A stretch of 64,000 nt of DNA from Luteococcus sp038433135 (GCF_038433135.1 NZ_JBCDMV010000019.1:1-64000); one strand, 5' to 3'; shown: positions 33,145-41,930, counted from the stretch's first letter. Translations and numbers: made by a program. Notes: a model not told the origin generated them from the letters alone.

Positions 33145-33940
33145 CCTGCTCCGCACCGTGATGGAGACCGGCGTGGACAAGTCCGACCGCACCGGCACCG
33201 GAACCCGCAGCATCTTCGGCCACCAGATGCGCTTCAACCTGACCGACGGCTTCCCGCTCCTGACCACCAAGAAACTGCACACCCGCAGCATCTTCGGCGA
33301 GCTGCTGTGGTTCCTGCGCGGCGACACCAATGTCGGTTGGCTGCACGAGAACGGCGTCACCATCTGGGACGAGTGGGCCGACGAGAACGGCAATCTGGGC
33401 CCGATCTACGGCTACCAGTGGCGCAGCTGGCCCACCCCGTCGGGTGAGCACATTGACCAGATCGCGGCCGTGATCGACCAGATCAAGCACAAGCCGGATT
33501 CCCGACGCCACATCGTCAGCGCCTGGAATGTGGCCGACGTGGAGAACATGGCCCTGCCGCCGTGTCACACCATGTTCCAGTTCTACGTCACCCCCGCAAC
33601 CGACGGTGGCAAGGCCAAGCTCTCCTGCCAGCTCTACCAGCGCAGCGCCGACATCTTCCTGGGCGTGCCCTTCAACATCGCCTCCTATGCGCTGCTCACC
33701 CACCTGGTGGCGCAGGTCTGTGACCTGAACGTGGGGGAGTTCGTGCACACCTTTGGCGACGCGCACATCTACTCCAACCACTTTGACCAGGTGGCCCTGC
33801 AGCTCAGCCGCGAACCTCGGCCGCTGCCCTACCTGCAGCTCAACCCCGACGTCACCGAGATCGACAAGTTCGAGCTGTCGGACATCGAGATCATCGACTA
33901 CGACCCGCACCCCGGGATCAAGGCGCCGATCGCGGTCTGA
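33128..33940 (+). CDS. thyA: Thymidylate synthase
   Basis: Makes dTMP from dUMP with methylenetetrahydrofolate. The 270-residue enzyme has the nucleophile Cys146 in ALPPCHTMFQFYV, RTGTGTRSIFG, LTTKKLHTRSIFGELLWFLRGDTN and GDAHIYSNH, all standard. The second ATG was chosen because GGGGG is six bases upstream and MKQYLDLL is the usual N-terminus. It overlaps the end of rdgB and is followed by dihydrofolate reductase, giving the coupled thyA-dfrA folate cycle. Confidence 0.96.
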   Translation: MKQYLDLLRTVMETGVDKSDRTGTGTRSIFGHQMRFNLTDGFPLLTTKKLHTRSIFGELLWFLRGDTNVGWLHENGVTIWDEWADENGNLGPIYGYQWRSWPTPSGEHIDQIAAVIDQIKHKPDSRRHIVSAWNVADVENMALPPCHTMFQFYVTPATDGGKAKLSCQLYQRSADIFLGVPFNIASYALLTHLVAQVCDLNVGEFVHTFGDAHIYSNHFDQVALQLSREPRPLPYLQLNPDVTEIDKFELSDIEIIDYDPHPGIKAPIAV

Positions 33941-34026
33941 CCAGTGCGTAGGCCGGCCCGGTGCGTACTGACCCGGCGCTGCCGGAGCCGGGTGGCAGGA
34001 TGGTGTCATCACAAGGAGGTAAGCCC

Positions 34027-34995
34027 ATGCGCGTCATCGCCATCGCCGTCGTCGGCCGCAATGGTGTGATCGGCGACGGTCACGACCAGCCGTTCAAGTT
34101 CCGGGAGGACTTCGAGCGATTCAAGGCGGTCACCATGGGGCATCCGATCATCATGGGCCGGCACACGCTGGACGCGATCGGCAGCTACCTGCCCGGGCGC
34201 ACCACCATCGTCGTCAGTCGGGATCCGGAGCAGATCGAGCTCAGTGACCGGGAGACGGCGCCCAGTTTCGCCGTTGGTTCGGTGGAGCTGGCGCTGGAGC
34301 TGGCCGAGGCACTGGACGACGTGTGTTTCGTCTGCGGCGGCGGTCAGGTCTACCGCAACACCTGGGAATACCTCACCGAGTTGGACATCACCGAGGTGCA
34401 CGACGAGGCCCCCGGATCGGTCACCTTCCCCGACGTCGATCCCGAAGACTGGCGCGAGCTGTGCCGGGAACCGCGCGGCGAGTTCGACTTCACCCGTCGC
34501 TTCCCGATCACCCGCACCGAGCGGCTCACCCTGGTGCCCGTCGGCCCGAAGGACCTGGACGACTGGGCCCGGCTCTACTCCGCGCCGGACCTGCCGGAGG
34601 TGCCGATCGAGCGCCACATGGCCGGGATCCAGGCCAATGTGGAGCACTGGCTGAACGACGGACTGGGCTACTGGTTGGTGCGTGACAGCCTGCACGACGC
34701 CCCGGTCGGCGTTGGCGGCGTGCGTCGCAGCAAGGAACTGCCCGACGGTACTTGGAGCCTCTACTACCGCTTCCAGGAGGCCTCGCGGCAGCAGGGATAT
34801 GCCGTGGAGGTGGCCGAGGCGGGCATTCGGGCGCTCAAGGTGGTGCAGCCCGACGCCGAACTGCGTGCGATGCTGCGTCCCGAGAACGAGGCCGCCACCA
34901 ATGTGGCGCAGAAGGTGGGGCTGCGGGTCACCGAGGAGCGCTCCGACGAGCGTGGGCCGCTGCAGGTCTGGTCGGCCAAGGTCTCCGAGCTGTGA
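34027..34995 (+). CDS. dfrA: Dihydrofolate reductase with C-terminal GNAT acetyltransferase domain
   Basis: A 322-residue protein whose first about 162 residues are dihydrofolate reductase: IAIAVVGRNGVIGDGHDQPFKFREDFERFK, MGHPIIMGRHTLDAIGSYLPGR, VVSRDPEQ and FVCGGGQVYRNTWEYLTELDITEVH. The conserved Trp of the substrate loop is Phe here. From about residue 165 a second domain follows (LVPVGPKDLDDWARLYSAPD...GLGYWLVRD...VGVGGVRRSK...YRFQEASRQQGYAVEVAEAGIRAL...RPENEAATNVAQKVGLRV), the layout of a RimJ-type GNAT acetyltransferase. A strong AAGGAGG ribosome site precedes the start. Regular DHFRs end at 160-170 residues, so this is a gene fusion. Function of the second half is unknown. Confidence 0.88.
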   Translation: MRVIAIAVVGRNGVIGDGHDQPFKFREDFERFKAVTMGHPIIMGRHTLDAIGSYLPGRTTIVVSRDPEQIELSDRETAPSFAVGSVELALELAEALDDVCFVCGGGQVYRNTWEYLTELDITEVHDEAPGSVTFPDVDPEDWRELCREPRGEFDFTRRFPITRTERLTLVPVGPKDLDDWARLYSAPDLPEVPIERHMAGIQANVEHWLNDGLGYWLVRDSLHDAPVGVGGVRRSKELPDGTWSLYYRFQEASRQQGYAVEVAEAGIRALKVVQPDAELRAMLRPENEAATNVAQKVGLRVTEERSDERGPLQVWSAKVSEL

Positions 34996-35017
34996 TTGTG
35001 GCCGCCGAAGGTCGCGG

Positions 35018-35087
35018 CCTCGACAGACTCGGCCATCGTGGTTGGGTGGGCAGTGTCACTACCACGGTCCCCGTGCTTGTCGAGGGG
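35018..35087. repeat. Intergenic palindromic repeat element
   Basis: CCTCGACAGACTCGG (35018-35032) followed by CCATCGTGGTTG, then CCACGGTCCCCGTGCTTGTCGAGG as the opposing arm. It fills the gap between dfrA and dinB, which point the same way, so it is not confined to convergent gaps. Confidence 0.8.
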
Positions 35088-35113
35088 CCTTTCGCGGCAT
35101 CCATCAGGTACTC

Positions 35114-36463
35114 GTGAGACCCACCGCCAGCATCCTGCACCTTGACCTGGATGCCTTCTTCGCCGCCGTCGAGCAGCGCGACAAGCCCTCGTTGCGGGGC
35201 AAGCCGGTGATCGTCGGCGGGGTGGGGCAGCGCGGGGTGGTCTCCACCGCCAGCTATGAGGCGCGGGTCTTCGGCGTCCGCTCTGCCATGCCGGCGCACG
35301 AGGCCCGCCGTCGGGCACCCAATGCCGCCTTCCTGGGCGGGCGCTTCGATGCCTACCGCCAGTCCAGCCGGATCGTGATGGCGCTGCTGCACGAACTCTC
35401 CCCGCTGGTGGAGCCGTTGAGCATCGACGAGGCCTTCGTGGATCTGGCGGCGGGCGGGCACGACTGCACCAACGTCGACACCCTGCGCGCGCTGGGCCAG
35501 CAGCTGAGAGCGGACCTGTTCGAGCGCACCGAGGGGCTGACCGCCAGCGTGGGGATCGGCACCAGCAAGTTCATCGCCAAGGTGGGCAGCGAGATGGCCA
35601 AGCCCAATGGTCTGGTGGTGATACCACCCGGCGGTGAGCTGGACGCCATTTCTCCGCTACCGGCCCGGGCGGTACCGGGCGTCGGGCCGGTGACGATGGA
35701 GAAGCTGGACCGGCTGGGGATCAAGACCGTCGCCGACCTGCAGCACGCCGAGGTTGCCGAACTCTCCCGGGAGGTGGGGCGCAGCTGGGGCGAGGCACTG
35801 CACGAACTCGCCTTCGCCCGCGACGACCGTCCGGTCAGCCCACACCGCGAGGCCAAGAGCATCTCGGTCGAGGACACCTTCGAGACCGACTTGACCGACC
35901 GGGCCGAGCTGGAGACGATCGCCACCCGCGACGCCGCCATCGTCGCGGGCCGGCTACGTGCCTCGGGGCAATTTGCCCGGACCATCACGCTCAAGGTGCG
36001 GCTGGGTGACTTCACCACCTGGACCCGCTCCCGCACGCTGAACGGTGCCACGGATTCCACCGAGCGGATCTCCCAGGTGGCGCGCGAACTCCTGGCGGCG
36101 CTGGACGTGCGGGAGGGCGTGCGGCTGTTGGGCGTCGGCGTCGCCAACTTCACCCTGGCGGCGCAGGAGGAACTCTTCGTGCTGGCCGGCGACGAGGTGG
36201 TCACCGAGGAACACACCAGCACCGAGCCCCCGCCGGAACGTCGTCGCGGACGGGGTGAGTGGAGCCCGGGCAGCGAGGTGCAGCATCCCGACTTCGGCCG
36301 CGGCTGGGTATGGGGTTCTGGCCTGGGCCGGGTGACGGTGCGCTTCGAGACCCGGCTGACCGGCGTCGGCCCGGTACGGACCTTCCGCACCGACGACGAA
36401 CAGCTCACCCGCCCCGACGCCCCGCTGCCGATGGTCTGGGACGTGGAGCGCTCGGAGCCCTGA
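35114..36463 (+). CDS. dinB: DNA polymerase IV (Y-family translesion polymerase)
   Basis: Error-prone polymerase for lesion bypass. The 449-residue protein has the catalytic Asp11 in ILHLDLDAFFAAVEQ and Asp104/Glu105 in LSIDEAFVDL, plus VGIGTSKFIAKVGSEMAKPNG and the little-finger domain at about 250-350. The C-terminal about 75 residues (GEWSPGSEVQHPDFGRGWVWGSGLGRVTVRFETR) form an extra Tudor-like module seen in actinobacterial DinB2-type proteins. GTG start directly after a palindromic repeat. Confidence 0.93.
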   Translation: MRPTASILHLDLDAFFAAVEQRDKPSLRGKPVIVGGVGQRGVVSTASYEARVFGVRSAMPAHEARRRAPNAAFLGGRFDAYRQSSRIVMALLHELSPLVEPLSIDEAFVDLAAGGHDCTNVDTLRALGQQLRADLFERTEGLTASVGIGTSKFIAKVGSEMAKPNGLVVIPPGGELDAISPLPARAVPGVGPVTMEKLDRLGIKTVADLQHAEVAELSREVGRSWGEALHELAFARDDRPVSPHREAKSISVEDTFETDLTDRAELETIATRDAAIVAGRLRASGQFARTITLKVRLGDFTTWTRSRTLNGATDSTERISQVARELLAALDVREGVRLLGVGVANFTLAAQEELFVLAGDEVVTEEHTSTEPPPERRRGRGEWSPGSEVQHPDFGRGWVWGSGLGRVTVRFETRLTGVGPVRTFRTDDEQLTRPDAPLPMVWDVERSEP

Positions 36464-36469
36464 ACCGGG

Positions 36470-36540
36470 CCTCGACGGGCTCGGCCATCGTGGTTGGGTT
36501 GGCAGGCACGCAACCCCGGTCCCCGAGCCTGTCGAAGGGC
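36470..36540. repeat. Intergenic palindromic repeat element
   Basis: CCTCGACGGGCTCGG (36470-36484) followed by CCATCGTGGTTGG, then CCCGGTCCCCGAGCCTGTCGAAGGGC. It fills the gap between the convergent dinB and serpin genes. Confidence 0.8.
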
Positions 36541-36554
36541 TCTTCCGCCCGCCG

Positions 36555-37874
36555 TCAGTAGACCGGATCGGCGACCCGGCCGACGAAGAGCGGCGTCGCG
36601 GTGACCCGGTCGAAGATCACGTACCAGAAGGGCCGGTCCAGCGTCAGCTCCTGCATCCTGCGCGGGGCCGGGCCCGAGGTGGCTTCCACCACGACGGCGG
36701 TGGCTGCGGCGGCTTCGGTGCCCTGCTCGTCGACGGCGATCCAGGTCTTCTGCACCACCTCGCTGACAAAGAGCTGCTCCACCTTCGGGTCCCGGATGCC
36801 CCCCAGATCCACCTGCTGACCCTCGAACAGGTGCGTGATCCCCAATTTGCCCAGTGCCTCGATCAGCTTCAGGTCCTGCTCGTGCTTCCACAACGGGACG
36901 GTCAGCCGGACCTCGGCGTCCTGCCAGCCGGTGAGCAAACCATGCAGCCCGCCCTTCGCCCAACCGTCCAGCATGGCCGATTCCTTGCCGGCGTCGGGCA
37001 GCACGAAGGCCATCGCCAGCTCATTGCCCAGGTAGTTGAGGGCGGCGGCGCGCCAACCGGGCCCCTGTGCCCAGGAGTTGGTGAAGGGGGTGATGGTCTC
37101 GGGGTGGGTGGTGCTGCCGTCGTCGCGGGTGAAGGGCCTCTGGCCGTCCCGGAAGAACTCGTCGGCCCAGGGCGCCTTGAACCAGATGGCATTGGTCAGC
37201 ACCAGCCTGGTCATCTCGTTGATCGCGTCGGGGGAGAGCAGGTTCTTGATCCGGTCATGGGTGTTACTGGCGGCCCAGCCGTTGATGGTGTTGGCGGTGT
37301 TCTGGGCGTCGCCGAAGTCGACGCCGTGCATTCCGGCGCCGTACCAGCGCGCCGCCCGATCCAGGAAATCCTGCTTGATCGGGGTGGCCTGCTGTGCCCA
37401 CAGGGCGTCGGCGATCTGCAGGCCCACTTCGCCCTTGCGTCGGCCGGCCTCTACCTTTCGGTTGCGGCCGGTGAGTGTCTGTTGCAGGTTGTTGCAGGCG
37501 GTGTTCAGCTCGTCGATCGACGCATACCCGAGGGCCCCCAGCAGATCCTTGAGCGTCGCTCCACGGGCACCATTGGCCAACATCGCCAGCGGCAGGGACA
37601 ACGAGATGGGGGAGACCAGCAGATCCTTCTTGCCGGCCAGCGCTCGCGCCAGGGCGCCCGCGAAGGCGCATCCGGCCTTGTCGGTGGCTGGTTTCGCGCC
37701 CGTTTCTCGGGGCAGCTGAGCCACATTGTCGCCGCCCTGCAGCATCACCATCCCGGCGGGCAGGGGAGTCTTCGGCGCCGGCTCGGGGTCTCGGACCTCA
37801 GCCCCGCGGCGGCAGCCGGCCACGGGCGCGGCGACGGCGAGGGCGGCAATGCCCAGCAGATGACGACGATTCAC
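36555..37874 (-). CDS. Serpin-family lipoprotein
   Basis: A 439-residue secreted serine-protease inhibitor homologue. MNRRHLLGIAALAVAAPVAGC has a twin-arginine and a clean lipobox (VAGC), predicting Cys21 lipidation, then a Pro-rich linker and a full serpin domain: SPISLSLPLAMLANGARGATL, RLVLTNAIWFKAPWADEF, AMAFVLPDAG and FWYVIFDRVTATPLFVGRV. The hinge of the reactive loop (GTEAAAATAVVVE from residue 385) matches the inhibitory consensus. Canonical spacing puts the scissile bond between Thr399 and Ser400. Serpins are uncommon in bacteria, so horizontal acquisition is possible. The GTG used has AGGGAG seven bases upstream. Confidence 0.92.
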   Translation of the reverse strand: MNRRHLLGIAALAVAAPVAGCRRGAEVRDPEPAPKTPLPAGMVMLQGGDNVAQLPRETGAKPATDKAGCAFAGALARALAGKKDLLVSPISLSLPLAMLANGARGATLKDLLGALGYASIDELNTACNNLQQTLTGRNRKVEAGRRKGEVGLQIADALWAQQATPIKQDFLDRAARWYGAGMHGVDFGDAQNTANTINGWAASNTHDRIKNLLSPDAINEMTRLVLTNAIWFKAPWADEFFRDGQRPFTRDDGSTTHPETITPFTNSWAQGPGWRAAALNYLGNELAMAFVLPDAGKESAMLDGWAKGGLHGLLTGWQDAEVRLTVPLWKHEQDLKLIEALGKLGITHLFEGQQVDLGGIRDPKVEQLFVSEVVQKTWIAVDEQGTEAAAATAVVVEATSGPAPRRMQELTLDRPFWYVIFDRVTATPLFVGRVADPVY

Positions 37875-37948
37875 GACGGTCTCCCTACTCTTCACCCATC
37901 GTGACACCGCCCGGTGGCAAGGAGAGGAATCCGCGGATCACGATCAGG

Positions 37949-39100
37949 TCACAGCCGCTTCTGCCAGGCGGCCTCGGCGATCCGCTCCCGGAAACCCATC
38001 CGGTCATTGATCGCGAGCATCCAGGAGTTCTCGCCGGCATTCCAGGTGTGCACCCGCCGTCGCTCGGGGAAGTGCTGGTGCACGGCCCGGTGGTTGGCGA
38101 TCTTGACCAACAGCCCCAGCCGGTGCCCGCGGTGCCGGCTGTCCACGACGGTGATCTGCTGGAAGCAGACCTCGCGGTGGGTGGCATCGGTGGTGATGTC
38201 GGTGGCGGCCACCAGTTCGCCGGTGGTCCGGTTCAGCGCGAGGGTGGTCACCGTCTCCCGGCCCGCCGCTGCCCGTCGTGCCTCACCTCGTCGGATCCGC
38301 TCGGCGTCCCAGCGTTCGGGCTCCAGGTCCAGCCCGGCACTGGGCATCTCGGCGGTGAAGTGCTCCAGCAAGGCTCCGAACCGATCCACCAGATCATCCG
38401 GGATCCGGCCGACGATGGTGCGTAGCTCGTAGTCAGCAGCCAGTGGCAGGGCCTCGGCCCAGAGGCGGTCCAGGGAATCCTCGTAGCCGGGCAACTCACA
38501 GACCGAGTGCCGCTCGCACTGTTCCAGCAGGTAGCCGTGCGCCTGGGCGAAGTGGGCCGTGGCGTCCAACGGGATGGCACCGAAGTTCGTCGGTGGGGTC
38601 AGCGACGGTTCGCCGGGCCCGGGGCGGTGGTGTTCGCTCCAGGCCTGGGTGGTGTGGGCGCCCCGCTGGGCGGCGATCCGCTCTGCGGTCTGCAACAACG
38701 CCGTGCCCACCCCGCGGCGACGATGCTCCTGGGGCACGATCACCGTGAGTTCCGCGACGTGCACATTGTCGGTGATCCCGCCGCTCAGGTCGGTCAGGCC
38801 GACCACGCTACCCCCGGCCGGTACCAGCTCGCGCTCCCAGCTCAGCAGGGGGAGCCCGTGCGGCCCGGCCTCCAGGGCAGTGGTGTCCACCCCGGCGACG
38901 GCCACCAGCGGCACCTGCCATTCGTCCACCTGACGGCGCAGGCTGTGCACCCGGTATTCCAGCGGCAGGAAGAAGTCCGGCTCGCCCAGCACCTCCTGCG
39001 CGTCGGTAAGCCTGATCTGGTCGCTCTGGTCCATCACCCACGACGCCTCGAACCGGTCGGTGCGGGGGACGGCGATCTGGCAGATGGTGAAGTCGCTCAC
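37949..39100 (-). CDS. GNAT family acetyltransferase (tandem)
   Basis: A 383-residue protein with two GNAT-like domains. The first (about residues 40-200) contains HVAELTVIVPQEHRRRGVGTALLQTAERIAA, a clear acetyl-CoA-binding motif A. The second (about 225-383) contains VCFQQITVVDSRHRGHRLGLLVKIANHRAV, weaker. The tail NAGENSWMLAINDRMGFRERI is typical of the family. The start GTG was chosen over one six codons upstream because AAGGA is eight bases before it. Substrate unknown. Another GNAT gene of similar type lies at 61.8 kb. Confidence 0.82.
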   Translation of the reverse strand: MSDFTICQIAVPRTDRFEASWVMDQSDQIRLTDAQEVLGEPDFFLPLEYRVHSLRRQVDEWQVPLVAVAGVDTTALEAGPHGLPLLSWERELVPAGGSVVGLTDLSGGITDNVHVAELTVIVPQEHRRRGVGTALLQTAERIAAQRGAHTTQAWSEHHRPGPGEPSLTPPTNFGAIPLDATAHFAQAHGYLLEQCERHSVCELPGYEDSLDRLWAEALPLAADYELRTIVGRIPDDLVDRFGALLEHFTAEMPSAGLDLEPERWDAERIRRGEARRAAAGRETVTTLALNRTTGELVAATDITTDATHREVCFQQITVVDSRHRGHRLGLLVKIANHRAVHQHFPERRRVHTWNAGENSWMLAINDRMGFRERIAEAAWQKRL

Positions 39101-39183
39101 GGCCACATCCTTGGGCACAACCGCGTCCGTCCGCCACCGAATTTCCGGTCAGCCACCCCGCGTCCCCTAGACTTCATCCCCGA

Positions 39184-39268
39184 GCCGGAGTGGTGGAATT
39201 GGCAGACACGCAGGATTTAGGTTCCTGTACCGCAAGGTGTGAGGGTTCAAGTCCCTTCTCCGGCACCA
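39184..39268 (+). tRNA. tRNA-Leu (anticodon TAG)
   Basis: Cloverleaf of 85 bases: acceptor GCCGGAG pairs with CTCCGGC followed by discriminator A and an encoded CCA. The D-arm TGGTGGAATTGG, the anticodon TAG in GGATTTAGGTTCC, a long variable arm and the T-arm GGGTTCAAGTCCC are as expected for tRNA-Leu. Confidence 0.95.
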
Positions 39269-39298
39269 TCAGACCAGAACCGGGGTAGCCAGAGCGGT

Positions 39299-39778
39299 TC
39301 AGACGCCCAGTTCGCGACGCAGCTTGGCGACGTGCCCGGTGGCCCTGACGTTGTACTGGGCCACCTCGATGGTGCCCTTGCCCTCGGCATCGACGTCGAT
39401 CACGAAGGTGGAGCGGATCACGCCCTCGATCTCCTTGCCGTAGAGCATCTTGGTGCCAAAGGCGGCATAGGCCAGCAGCACCTCGCGCTCCGGATCGGCC
39501 AGCAGGGTGACCGAGAGTTCCTCCTTCTCCCGGAAGGTCGCCAGCTTGGCGACCGAATCGGGGCTGATCCCGATCACCTTGTAGCCGGCCTGGCACAGTT
39601 CGTCCAGTGACTTGGTGAAGTCGACGGCCTGGATGGTGCAGCCGGGGGTCATCGCGGCGGGGTAGAAGTACAGGATCACCTTGCTGCCAGCAAAGTCGGT
39701 CAGGCTGACGGGCTTGTCATCGGCGTCGGGCAGGGTGAAGGCGGGCGCGGGGGAGCCCGGCGTGAGGCGCTCGTTCAT
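39299..39778 (-). CDS. bcp: Thioredoxin-dependent peroxiredoxin (Bcp/PrxQ)
   Basis: Reduces hydrogen peroxide and organic peroxides. The 159-residue protein has the thioredoxin-fold core VILYFYPAAMTPGCTIQAVDF with the peroxidatic Cys47 after TPG, and ISPDSVAKLATFREK and STFVIDVDAEG. The second cysteine expected five residues later is Val52, so this is a one-cysteine (or Cys62-using) variant. The gene is 30 bases beyond the tRNA-Leu on the opposite strand. Confidence 0.92.
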   Translation of the reverse strand: MNERLTPGSPAPAFTLPDADDKPVSLTDFAGSKVILYFYPAAMTPGCTIQAVDFTKSLDELCQAGYKVIGISPDSVAKLATFREKEELSVTLLADPEREVLLAYAAFGTKMLYGKEIEGVIRSTFVIDVDAEGKGTIEVAQYNVRATGHVAKLRRELGV

Positions 39779-39926
39779 GGAGCCACCCTAGCCAGGGTTC
39801 GCCCACAGCGCACAGCAACCGACGGGTGGCACTGCGCACCGCACGTCGGGTGGGCATAGTCTGGGGGCGAACCTCGGGTCCGCCGCCATTGGGCCCGTCG
39901 CCCGAAGTGCCAGACAGGAGAAGCCC

Positions 39927-40271
39927 ATGGCTGACAAGAAGACCGATCCCCGCTCTGCCCAGCAGATCAAGGCCGACATCGCCGCGGCTCGTGCCCGGAT
40001 GAGCGCCAATGTGGAGGGCCTGGTCACCGAGGTGCACCCCAAGGCCGTCAAGCAGCGCACCGTCGACGATGCCAAGGCCTTCGTGATGAACGAGGTTGAC
40101 TACGCCAAGAGCACCGCAAAGGGCGTCGTCAAGGACGAGGACGGCTGGCGCACCGACCGGATCACCATGGGCAGCGGTGCCGCCGCGGCCGCGCTGGTGG
40201 CCCTGCTGACCATGCGCGCCATCGTCCGCAAGGTCACCGGCAAGGGCAAGGGCAAGAACAAGCTGAAGTGA
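39927..40271 (+). CDS. DUF3618 family membrane-associated protein
   Basis: A 114-residue protein: RSAQQIKADIAAARARMSANVEGLVTEVHPKAVKQR is the DUF3618 signature helix pair. One predicted membrane segment follows (MGSGAAAAALVALLTMRAIV) with a Lys/Gly-rich tail (VTGKGKGKNKLK). An AGGAG ribosome site lies seven bases before the start. Common in actinobacteria; function unknown. Confidence 0.88.
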   Translation: MADKKTDPRSAQQIKADIAAARARMSANVEGLVTEVHPKAVKQRTVDDAKAFVMNEVDYAKSTAKGVVKDEDGWRTDRITMGSGAAAAALVALLTMRAIVRKVTGKGKGKNKLK

Positions 40272-40287
40272 GCTGAACTCGCTCCCT

Positions 40288-40323
40288 GCAGGGGCACCGG
40301 CCGTCAACGGTGGGTGCCCCTGC
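40288..40323 (+). terminator. Hairpin after DUF3618
   Basis: GCAGGGGCACC (40288-40298) and GGTGCCCCTGC (40313-40323) form a perfect 11-bp stem with a 14-base loop, starting 17 bases after the stop codon. No U tract; typical G/C stem terminator for this genome. Confidence 0.65.
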
Positions 40324-40616
40324 GGCATGTCCGGGGGGAGTTCCGGCCAGCGACGATCGGTGCCGAGCATGATTACCGCATGGTCAGCATAGGCAGCGAA
40401 GGTCTGTCGATTTGAACCTGCCAATACAACTTGACTAGGTGTTATGTGGAGTTCGCTGCTGGTGAACCCTCTCGATGTCAAGGGGAATCTCCTCTGCTGT
40501 ATAACAAATTCGTGGCAATCGCGTGATTGGCTAGGGGAGATGTGGGGCGAGCGGATACTCTTCTGCCGCAGTCCCCGTACTCCCGGGGGTTCACAAAGAA
40601 GTGAGGACTCACACCT
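40324..40616. other. Leader region of the sugar ABC operon
   Basis: A 293-base gap, AT-richer than average, between the DUF3618 terminator and the binding-protein gene. It holds TTGACT (40431) and, nearer the gene, TATAAC (40500-40505) preceded at 18 bases by TGTCAA, a possible promoter. I see no convincing operator palindrome, ORF or riboswitch fold. Confidence 0.5.
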
Positions 40617-41930
40617 ATGTCAACCACCAAGAAGGCGCAGCGCATCGCCGTTGCCGGTCTCTCCCTCGCCGCCGTTCTGGCCACCGCCGCCTGTGGTGGC
40701 GGAGGAGATTCGAAGCCCGCCGAGACCGGCGCCGCTCTCAACTGGGACCAGAAGGGTCCGATCACCTTCGTCCAGGGCAAGGACAACAACAACCTGGTCC
40801 AGCCGCTTCTGGACCAGTGGAACAAGGAACACCCGAACGAAAAGGTCACCTTTGTGCAGCTCTCGGCCTCCGCCGATGAGCAGCGCCAGAAGATGGTGGA
40901 CAATGCCAACACCAAGGGCGCGTCCAACTACGACGTGCTCTACCTGGACATCGTGTGGACCGCCGAGTTCGCTGCCAAGCAGTGGGTGCACGAGCTGCCC
41001 GCCGACATGTTCCCCACGGACGGCATGTTGAAGCCCGCCGTCGACGGCGCCACCTACTTCAACAAGCTCTACGCCTACCCGACCAGCTCGGACGGCGCCT
41101 TGCTCTACTACCGCAAGGATCTGCTGGACAAGGCCGGCATCAAGGAGGCCCCCAAGACCTGGGCCGACATGAAGGCCGCCTGCACCAAGGTCAAGGCCCT
41201 GCCCGAGGGCAAGGGATTGGACTGCTATGGCGGCCAGTTCCAGAAGTACGAGGGCATGACCTGCAATGTCACCGAGATCGTCAACTCCGCCGGCGGGGAG
41301 TTCCTGGACAAGGACGGCAAGCCGCAGGTGAACACCGAGGCCTCGCTGAAGGGTGTGCAGTGGTTGCAGGACTCCTTCAAGGACGGCACCATTCCCAAGG
41401 CCGCCACCACGTGGATGGAGGAGCCGTCGCGTGAAGCCTTCCAGCAGGGCAAGCTCGTCTTCCTGCGTCAGTGGCCCTACATCTACTCGCTGATGCAGAA
41501 GAGTGACAAGAGCTCGAAGGTGAACGACAAGTTCGGCGTCGCCCCGCTGCCCGGCATGGACGGCCCCGGCGTGTCCACCCTGGGTGGTCACAACCTGGCC
41601 ATCTCCAAGACCGCCAAGAACCTGGGGACCGCCCGGGACTTCATCAAGTGGTACGGCGAGGAGGCCCAGCAGAAGACCGCGGCGCAGAAGGCCACCCTGG
41701 CCCCCACACGTGAGTCGCTGTACTCCGACGCCGAGTTGGTCAAGCAGCTGCCCTACCTGCCGGTGCTGAAGGAGTCGATCTCCACCGCGAAGCCCCGTCC
41801 TCAGGTGGTCGCGTACAACGACGCCACCAAGGCCATCCAGGACGCCACCGCCAATGTGATCGCGGGCAAGCCGGCCAAGGACAATTTCGACGGCCTGCAG
41901 ACCAAGCTCACCGAGCTGACCAAGAAGTAA
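40617..41930 (+). CDS. Sugar ABC transporter substrate-binding lipoprotein
   Basis: A 437-residue lipoprotein receptor of the carbohydrate uptake CUT1 type. The signal IAVAGLSLAAVLATAAC has the lipobox ATAAC. The mature domain shows the family-1 binding-protein pattern: LLDQWNKEHPNEKVTFVQLS, YDVLYLDIVWTAEFA, LYAYPTSSDGALLYYRKDLLDKAGIKEAPKTW and FLRQWPYIYSLM. The overall look is of the trehalose/maltose-type receptors (ThuE/LpqY-like), but the ligand is not certain. Two permease genes follow; no ATPase is nearby, so a shared MsmK-type ATPase elsewhere is presumably used. Confidence 0.9.
   Translation: MSTTKKAQRIAVAGLSLAAVLATAACGGGGDSKPAETGAALNWDQKGPITFVQGKDNNNLVQPLLDQWNKEHPNEKVTFVQLSASADEQRQKMVDNANTKGASNYDVLYLDIVWTAEFAAKQWVHELPADMFPTDGMLKPAVDGATYFNKLYAYPTSSDGALLYYRKDLLDKAGIKEAPKTWADMKAACTKVKALPEGKGLDCYGGQFQKYEGMTCNVTEIVNSAGGEFLDKDGKPQVNTEASLKGVQWLQDSFKDGTIPKAATTWMEEPSREAFQQGKLVFLRQWPYIYSLMQKSDKSSKVNDKFGVAPLPGMDGPGVSTLGGHNLAISKTAKNLGTARDFIKWYGEEAQQKTAAQKATLAPTRESLYSDAELVKQLPYLPVLKESISTAKPRPQVVAYNDATKAIQDATANVIAGKPAKDNFDGLQTKLTELTKK

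Noticed and set aside
40324..40616. Long leader before the ABC receptor considered as a riboswitch
   Set aside because: I could not find any conserved aptamer-like pairing, and no known riboswitch class controls sugar binding proteins of this type; an ordinary promoter region is a sufficient explanation.
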